NCBI GenBank assembly: GCA_010909165.1
Contig: MU008161.1
Location: 1,302,001 to 1,366,000, forward strand
Source: Anthoceros angustus
Taxonomy: Eukaryota > Streptophyta > Anthocerotopsida > Anthocerotales > Anthocerotaceae
Direction of reading: 5' to 3'
Length of the DNA: 64,000 nt
The notes under the pieces are model-generated. The model had not been told where the DNA came from, did no database searches, and saw nothing but the letters and a program-made list of their open reading frames with translations. Numbering within the stretch: the first letter of the stretch is position 1; each line of letters opens with the position of its first letter. Positions 58,176 to 64,000 of the stretch are shown in pieces. Position numbers and translations under genes: made by a program.

Positions 58176-59529
58176 ATGATAGGAGTGGGCAGGCCCAAGC
58201 AGTATGTCAATGTTGTCGACAGACCGCTCGGCAAGGGCAAGACAGAGGTGAGCTCGCCGTTGCTCGAGTCCGTCACCTTTGCTTCAGTCGTAGAGTCACC
58301 TTCAAGGGAGAAGAGATATCATGTTTTGGTGCCCTCTTGGGTCAGGTGAGCTTGAGCGTCTTCTCCTTCCTCTTCTCGGAGCTGGTCCAGTATAACCAGA
58401 CACGGGTGGACAACATCGCCGAATTGGAGCGCAGGTATGTTGTCCAGCTGAATGTTCTGTCTGTGGTCAGCTTTGTCACTCCTGCACGTTGAATTACAGA
58501 ATTAGGATCACATGGGACTGCTAACCTGGGCGCCTCCAGTCCATGCCCGCAATTGGTCTTGTAGCCTGTTGCCGGAAGACTAGATTTGCCTCCACTGGCT
58601 GTTGACTGATGCTGCTCTTGAACTGGAGGTGAAGGGCAGGCTGGAAGATGCTGGCTATGGGGTTGGATTGAGAATGCTGGAGCTGCTATGTCACAGGGAC
58701 AAGGTTAGTAACATACATATTCCAGGTGCATCAGGCAATCCCGCTTCACGGCATGGTGATTACCCTTTTGTTGGATCGAGCAGGGAAATAGGAGAGAGAC
58801 GAGGCTACTGGGCATTCTTTCTTTTGTCCACAGCACAGTGTGGAAGGCTTTGTTTGGGAAGGTGAGCAGCTACCTGCTGTTAGGTTGCTGAAGATTTTAG
58901 CATCCTCAGCCGGATGGTAACAGATAGTAGTAGGTATATCGGGTTTGGTATTCTTGGTAAGCAGACTGATCTCTCGATGCAGGTTGCTGACTCCCTGGAG
59001 AAAGGCACGGAACATGAGGACGAGTACATGATCAGTGAAAAGGAATTGCTTGTCAACAAGTACGGTATTTGTGTGCAGTTCGTGGCGTATATAATCTCAT
59101 GTCTGTGTCTACCCGTATCCTCATATCCTCTACCGCACATGGCAGATATATATCGGTTCCGAAGGACATGGGAGCTTTCAACTGTGGTGCCTTCGTTGCT
59201 GGGGTCGTAAAGGTTGTGAGCAGGAACTGTTGTCTGGACCAAACCCTTCTTGCTGCAAACCTTGATAAGGGCATCTTTGATTCTGACCCACTTGTCTTCG
59301 CAGGGAGTGTTAGACGGTGCAGGCTTTCCAGCAAGAGTCACTGCACACTTCGTTGCTGTAGAGGGCCAGCCGCGGCCTCGAACAACCATTCTTATCAAAT
59401 TTGCTGAAGAGGTACAGGTTGACGTGCAAGTTAGCTGCTCTTGTCACAATGGTGGGCTACTTCAACATGGTAATTGACCTTGTTGTCTGTTTCCTGCAGG
59501 TGCTGCAGAGAGAAGCTAGGTTAGGCTGA
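58176..59529 (+). CDS. TRAPPC5: TRAPP complex subunit 5 (TRAPPC5/Trs31)
   Basis: Eight exons: 58176-58247, 58346-58434, 58640-58703, 58784-58861, 58983-59059, 59146-59212, 59304-59411 and 59500-59529 (585 bp, 194 residues). The protein reads '[20 protein letters not shown]', '[20 protein letters not shown]', '[20 protein letters not shown]', '[20 protein letters not shown]', '[20 protein letters not shown]', '[20 protein letters not shown]' and '[19 protein letters not shown]'. It is a Bet3-fold subunit of the TRAPP tethering complexes, which activate Rab GTPases in ER-Golgi traffic. The donor of exon 5 ('aacaa|gtacgg') is the one that keeps frame. A few bases earlier or later would not. Confidence 0.95.
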
Positions 59530-60289
59530 AATCGGTGGATGGCAGACAGACAGACTACCTGGCATGCACCTAAGCAAGATTTCAAGGAAGAATCACTTCT
59601 TATTAAGATCCCGATTAATTAATCGCCTTCTTTGAACCATCATCTTGTTGCGACATCAAGCCTCCATCAGACATGAGCTCTCTAACTAGAGCTTGAGAGG
59701 AGGCCCAGGGTATGTTAGAATTTCTGTCGTGATTGAAGGTATGCTAGATTTTGCTGTGCATGTACAGTATGTTGTAATGTTTCACCCTTCGAAAGTAGAA
59801 CCGTTGAGCGAACTTGAGAGCAGATGAAGCCATTGACATCTATGTAAAACCCGCGGTCCGCCGAGTGCCAAACGTTCAGGAGTTTGATTGCCGGTACCCT
59901 CCGGCAGCTGGTGCACTCAACCATAGTTAGCTGCAACCATTACTCCTATGTGCCGTTGAGAGGAAACAGCCAAGGACATGTTATCAGCAGAAAAGATTGG
60001 TTGGCCATTCTGCTTCCAAGGCCTCGGAATACACTGGTGAGCATGTTTCACAATCGGTCCAAAATGGGACAATAAATATTATTGTACATTTGGGCTCCAA
60101 TGACAGACACTAGCGACTGGGTGGTCCCACTTGCAGCAGCTCGCACTAGTGTATGGTATGCTACAATAACAATGAAAGGAGGCAGCGAGCAGTGGAGGAG
60201 GAATCCAACCCAGAGGAACCTTCCTCGAGCAGAGAAAAGAAAGAGAAGGAAAAGGAACGGAAAGGAAAAGAGGGGTAAAAACTTGTCGG
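59530..60289. other. Convergent 3' flanks of TRAPPC5 and the NPH3-like gene
   Basis: No ORF with a recognisable domain. The region should contain both 3' UTRs. No repeat stands out. Confidence 0.45.
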
Positions 60290-62650
60290 CTAGGACAGAG
60301 TTGTACTGTGCCTTCTATGGGGCTTGGGGAAGGGGGGATGCTCAATCCCAGTGCCCAATTCAGAGTCCAGCCCTGAATCCGCCTGCCTGCTGCATCCCAG
60401 CTTGGTCAGATCGAAGGACTTGAAGACCCGGCGCTTGCTCTTGCCCAGCTTCTGAATCTCAGTCCGCATGTGCGCACATTCCCTCTCCAGATCATGCACC
60501 CTGGCCCTCATCTTGTCCATGTCCACCTTGAGCACCTGGTTCTCCCTAACCACGTTGGCCCAGGGCCCCCCAGCGCCGGCTGGCGGAGCAGGAGCAACCC
60601 CGGACCCCAAAATGTTCCCGCTGTGATCCCCGCCCGGGTTGGAGCGGTAGCTGGGGCGGCTGTTGTGCTCCGCCGGGTCCGTGACATGGAAGCAGCCGGC
60701 TATGGCGGTGCGCAGCTGCAGCTGCTCGAAGAAGAGCACCTGCACCACCACCCGCAGCGGCAGCCGCTCGTTCTGCGCTGCGTGAGTGCACGCCTCCAGG
60801 GACAGCTTCTGGCAGTCCATCACCCGGCACAGCCGCTCCCGCTCGTGCTCCATGAGCCAGGGGTGCGCCTTGAGGTAGATGTCCACGGCCCTGTACAGCC
60901 CGTCGTCCATGAGCCTGGCGTAGTCCGGCAGCGCCTCCGCCAGCGCCTGGAACTTCCCCGGCTTCAGATTCACGTCCGGCGCCACCTCCGCCAAGTACAC
61001 GTCCAGCAGCTTGGCCACGATGAAGATGGGGTTCAGCGACGGGGATCCCACCAGCTGCACCTCCCCCTGTGCCTGCGCCTGCGCCGGCGACGCCCCGCTC
61101 TCCTGCAACGGTTGCGCCGCCTGGTCCAGCAGCAGGAAGTGGTCCAGAATCCGCTGCACCGTCTCCACATCGTACAGCGTCTCCACCGCGTAGCTGTAGT
61201 TGGGCATCAAGAGATCATCCAGCGTCGCCTGCTCCAGCTGCAGCCCGATCCGCCTCTCAAGACTACTCTTGCACAACGGACTGGCTCCCAGAATCATGGA
61301 GCTCCGCAACATCCCGAACAGAAACCTGCAAGAACAAACCCCCTTCTGCATCGGCAGCAACCTCTCCAGCGTCTCCAGCAGCAGCTTGGGGTCCGTCTCC
61401 CCCCCGCCTCCCGCGCCCCCGATAGCCAGCAGCTTCCCGCTCTCCGCGCTCAGATTCCCGGACGCCGCGTGCCGCTTCTGCAGCCCCGGGAGATTCTTCT
61501 TGGCGTAATGCACCACGGCCCCCGCCAAGCTCTGTGCCCGCATCCCCTTGGCCTGCAGAGCCGAGATCACCTCCTCGTAGAAATGCAGGTGCAGGGAAGC
61601 GAGATCCGCGTACCACCAGTCCGCGGCCCCGAGCCCTCCCGCCATGGCCCCCGCCCGCACCGCGCCCGTGCTGATCCCGTTCCACAGAATGCTCCCCCCC
61701 GGACTGGTGGGCTGCTGCTGCTGAACCCCCGGATCCGAGCACGCCCTGGCCGCCACCGCGTCCACGCACTTCCTCACAATCCCCAGCCGCTCCGCGTGCG
61801 GAGCGAGATTGGGAGCCTGGCAGGCATGCAGCGCCCGCACCGAGTCCCTCCAGCTCCGCAGCACCACCTGGTCCAGGAAGGCGTCCGCCTTGGCCACCAG
61901 ATTTCCCTCCGCCACCTCCTCCGTCATCTGGAGGTAGTCCGCCGCGCAGAAGACGGCCGGAACGTTCCCCGCCGCCAGCTCCACCCGCACGCCGTAGCAG
62001 AACTTGGCGCAGACCTCGAAGGCGTGCGCTCCCCCGGGGATGTCCTCCAGCTGCAGCACGCACTTGCCCTCCCCGTGCCGGGACACCAGGTCCGCCAATT
62101 TGGCCGACCTCGCCAGCAAGGGGAACTTGTGGAGATGGAAGCTCACGTCCTCCACCTCGATCACCACGTCCGAGGGCAGCCCCGTGGTGTAGAACCAATC
62201 CTGCCCCCGGCGGTGGAAGCCGTGCGCCGGCTGCTGCTGCTGCTGTGCGGAGGAAGACGAAGCTCCTGCTCCTGCTCCGGCTCCTCCTGACCCTGCTCCT
62301 ACTCCTGTTGCTGCTCCCTTGCCTGCCCCAGAGCCAGAAGCGGCAGCAGGAGCGGGCACGGCGGAGGCCGCGGCGGCGGCGGCAGCCATGGCGGCCATGC
62401 CTCTCCTGCTCCTGCTGCTGCTGCTGCTGGCGGCTCTGGAGCGTCGCCTCCTGCCGCTGCCGGTACCGGTGCCGCGCCTGCTCCCGGACCCGCCAGCCCC
62501 TGCCCCTGCCGCTGCCGCTGCCGCTGCCGCTGCAGACGCGTCCGCCTCGTCCGCCTCCAGGTCCGCTTCCGCGTCTCCTGCGCCGGTGCCGGCATCAAGC
62601 GGGGGCCGGGGCGGGCTCGGGCTGGAGCTCTCCTTCACCTCCGGCTCCAT
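60290..62650 (-). CDS. NPH3/RPT2-like (NRL) BTB protein
   Basis: Uninterrupted single exon, 786 residues. Residues 1-150 are low-complexity (Ala, Gly, Ser, Arg and a Gln run), encoded by GCC/GCT/CTG-type triplet-rich DNA. A BTB domain follows ('SDVVIEVEDVSFHLHKFPLL', 'FEVCAKFCYGVRVEL', 'AADYLQMTEEV'), then the NPH3 domain from 'DWWYADLASLHLHFYEEVIS' to 'LPLRVVVQVLFFEQLQLRTA'. A C-terminal coiled coil begins 'ENQVLKVDMDKMRARVHDLE' and continues 'CAHMRTEIQKL'. NRL proteins are plasma-membrane-associated CUL3 adaptors in phototropin or auxin-transport signalling. The coiled coil and ending resemble the SR1IP1-like branch more than NPH3 itself. Many members have introns, so the intronless state is a small oddity. 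ATG 62650 is the first in frame. Confidence 0.93.
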   Translation of the reverse strand: MEPEVKESSSPSPPRPPLDAGTGAGDAEADLEADEADASAAAAAAAAAGAGAGGSGSRRGTGTGSGRRRRSRAASSSSSRSRRGMAAMAAAAAAASAVPAPAAASGSGAGKGAATGVGAGSGGAGAGAGASSSSAQQQQQPAHGFHRRGQDWFYTTGLPSDVVIEVEDVSFHLHKFPLLARSAKLADLVSRHGEGKCVLQLEDIPGGAHAFEVCAKFCYGVRVELAAGNVPAVFCAADYLQMTEEVAEGNLVAKADAFLDQVVLRSWRDSVRALHACQAPNLAPHAERLGIVRKCVDAVAARACSDPGVQQQQPTSPGGSILWNGISTGAVRAGAMAGGLGAADWWYADLASLHLHFYEEVISALQAKGMRAQSLAGAVVHYAKKNLPGLQKRHAASGNLSAESGKLLAIGGAGGGGETDPKLLLETLERLLPMQKGVCSCRFLFGMLRSSMILGASPLCKSSLERRIGLQLEQATLDDLLMPNYSYAVETLYDVETVQRILDHFLLLDQAAQPLQESGASPAQAQAQGEVQLVGSPSLNPIFIVAKLLDVYLAEVAPDVNLKPGKFQALAEALPDYARLMDDGLYRAVDIYLKAHPWLMEHERERLCRVMDCQKLSLEACTHAAQNERLPLRVVVQVLFFEQLQLRTAIAGCFHVTDPAEHNSRPSYRSNPGGDHSGNILGSGVAPAPPAGAGGPWANVVRENQVLKVDMDKMRARVHDLERECAHMRTEIQKLGKSKRRVFKSFDLTKLGCSRQADSGLDSELGTGIEHPPFPKPHRRHSTTLS

Positions 62651-63692
62651 CTACATGTACTGGAAGAAGGGGATGCAGCGATGGCGGCAAAGCTGTGGGC
62701 CAATGGCGAGCCCGCACTCTGCCTGTCACACTCTGCCCTGGCCTGCCTCTGCCCTGGGCCTGCTCTGCTCTGCTGCTACCGAGCTCCGGCTCCGGCTCCG
62801 GCTCGCGCTCCCATGGCAGCCTGCTCCGACAACCGGATCTTCCTGCGCGTGTGTGCCAGATCTGGGTGCCGCCCTCGCAAATCGGCTTCCCGCGCGCTCT
62901 CGATCATCCGCGCACCAGCATCATCGCTCTACAAAACATCCCTCTTCCTGGTTGGTCTCCTTCCTCGCCTTCTTCCTCGCCCTCTCACATGCGGGTGCGG
63001 CTTCTTCCTAGTCTCTCGTAACCCGGCCCTGCTCCGCGCTATCTCCGCGCTTCAGCGCTCTGGATCGAGCGATCGAGCCTGCGCTGTGCTCCGCCACTGC
63101 CGCTGCCGTGCCCCCTCCAACCTGGAAGAAAGAGGCAGCCCAGCACAGCCCAGCCCAGACCCAGGGCCCTGCCCGGCCCTGCCGGCCCACCACGGTGATG
63201 CCACCTGACAACAGCCTGGCCTCGTCTCTTGCACTTGCCCTGCCCCTCAGCGCTCATCTACATATCATGTCATGTCGTCCATCTCACCACCGGCCTCAGC
63301 ACCCAGCACAGGACTCAAGAGCACAGAGGTCGGCACAGGTTCTTTCTCTGTGGCCAGAGGCGCACTGTGCGCCCCACTCGCTGCGCGTGCTCCCAGGCAC
63401 TCTGAGCAGCACTCGCCCTTTTTCTTTCCTTTCTTTCTCGTTGCTCGAGCATCGGCATCATCGTGCACCAAGGCTGCACACCGCACAGCATTCTTGCCTG
63501 AGCAGATTATTGCACCACGGCGGCCATGAATGCGTGGCCCGGTTGGTGGACATGCTGCTGAGCAGGACACAGTGGAAACGGATGCTATCATTCACTGCTT
63601 TGGGTGGGGTTTGCTTATCTGTCTATCTACTATGCTACTACCCCTTTGGGTGATGCCTGAACGACAGGAGGAGGAGGTGTGTGATGAATGCG
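62651..63692. other. Upstream region of the NPH3-like gene and 3' flank of the SDR gene
   Basis: Pyrimidine/CT-rich DNA with GCTCCGG repeats near 62790. Open frames on both strands lack domains. No other gene is seen. Confidence 0.4.
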
Positions 63693-64000
63693 TCATAGCC
63701 TGGAGGGTACGCCCCCGGCGATCACCAGCGTCTCCCCGCTCACATACGAGGCGTCGTCGGACGCCAGGAACGCCACCGCAGCCGCCATGTTTTCGGGGGT
63801 TCCCAGCCTCTTCAGGAGAGTCTGCTCCTCCAGCCTATTCCTCTGCATGCATTACAATTCGAGGTGAGGTGAGGTGAGCTGTGGGAAAGCCGTACCCAAG
63901 ACTGACGTAGGAAAAAAGCTTTTCTGTCAGTCCAGCTTTGGAGGAGGAAAGTGGCATGACAGCACATCGTCGGGTAACGAGCTCACCATTTCCGGGGTGG
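63693..64000 (-). CDS. Short-chain dehydrogenase/reductase, 3' end (partial)
   Basis: Two exon pieces on the minus strand: 64000-63987 (cut by the window edge) and the terminal exon 63842-63693, separated by a 144-bp GT-AG intron. The last 50 codons read 'RNRLEEQTLLKRLGTPENMA', 'AAVAFLASDDASYVSGETLV' and 'IAGGVPSRL'. This is the C-terminal signature of classical SDRs: the 'GRxGTPExxAxxVxFLASDxASYxTGExxxVxGG' block, which forms the substrate lobe and dimer interface. The 'PSRL' ending recalls mammalian DHRS4-like and plant homologues. The NAD(P) fold and the Ser-Tyr-Lys site lie outside the window, so substrate cannot be stated. Confidence 0.85.

Noticed and set aside
60470-62290. 606-codon open frame on + opposite the NPH3-like gene
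   Set aside because: It is the mirror of a GC-rich coding exon, is rich in Arg/His/Pro/Leu, has no domain, and the minus frame has strong NPH3 and BTB motifs.

Overview
This is nuclear DNA of a land plant. The evidence is a set of plant-type intron-containing genes: cobalamin-independent methionine synthase, a TIP41-like protein, an MGCC-type leucine-rich-repeat protein, USB1, TRAPPC5, an NPH3/RPT2-like protein, a CYP94-like P450 and 40S ribosomal protein S19. Degraded Ty3/gypsy retrotransposons with a plant tRNA-iMet primer site and a PLS-type PPR remnant agree with this. Introns are mostly 60-190 bp, which fits a compact-gene lineage such as a Selaginella-like lycophyte. That species guess is inference only.

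Layout. Positions 1-4000 are gene-poor and AT-rich, with a RING-HC fragment and small repeats. Positions 4.08-10.44 kb hold a broken Ty3/gypsy element (LTR-like region, primer site, gag, pol) followed by fold-back and duplicated pick-ups of its pol gene. Positions 10.44-16.50 kb hold a minus-strand module with a ParB-like domain and a beta-class N6/N4 DNA methylase domain (PF01555 type). It sits inside the RNase H region of a second, antisense gypsy copy whose RT lies at 16.5-17.5 kb. Positions 17.6-20.1 kb hold fragments of saposin-like, V-ATPase subunit d and PPR genes. Then come an intact single-exon P450 (21.2-22.9 kb) and an intact four-exon RPS19 gene (25.2-26.05 kb).

Positions 27-40 kb are almost wholly repeats: an AT-rich 1.56-kb tandem duplication, an HSPA12-like pseudogene, hairpin-forming 115-bp repeats with a long (TAA)n run, and a GC-rich repeat block that is itself duplicated. 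Four separate tandem duplications of about 1.5-1.7 kb in this window share one odd property. Their two copies differ mainly by small indels at CAG/CTG sites. This points to uncorrected long-read error at CHG-methylated DNA, or to an unusual mutational process.

Positions 43-64 kb are a normal gene-rich block: METE(-), TIP41-like(-), LRR(+), KCTD-type BTB protein(-), USB1(-), TRAPPC5(+), NPH3-like(-) and the 3' end of an SDR gene(-). For six genes (METE, RPS19, TIP41-like, LRR, USB1, TRAPPC5) I derived exon maps by hand. In each, the summed exon length is a multiple of three and the splice sites are GT-AG. USB1 and TRAPPC5 are head-to-head with only 126 bp between their start codons. The genes are independent housekeeping or signalling genes and not an operon.
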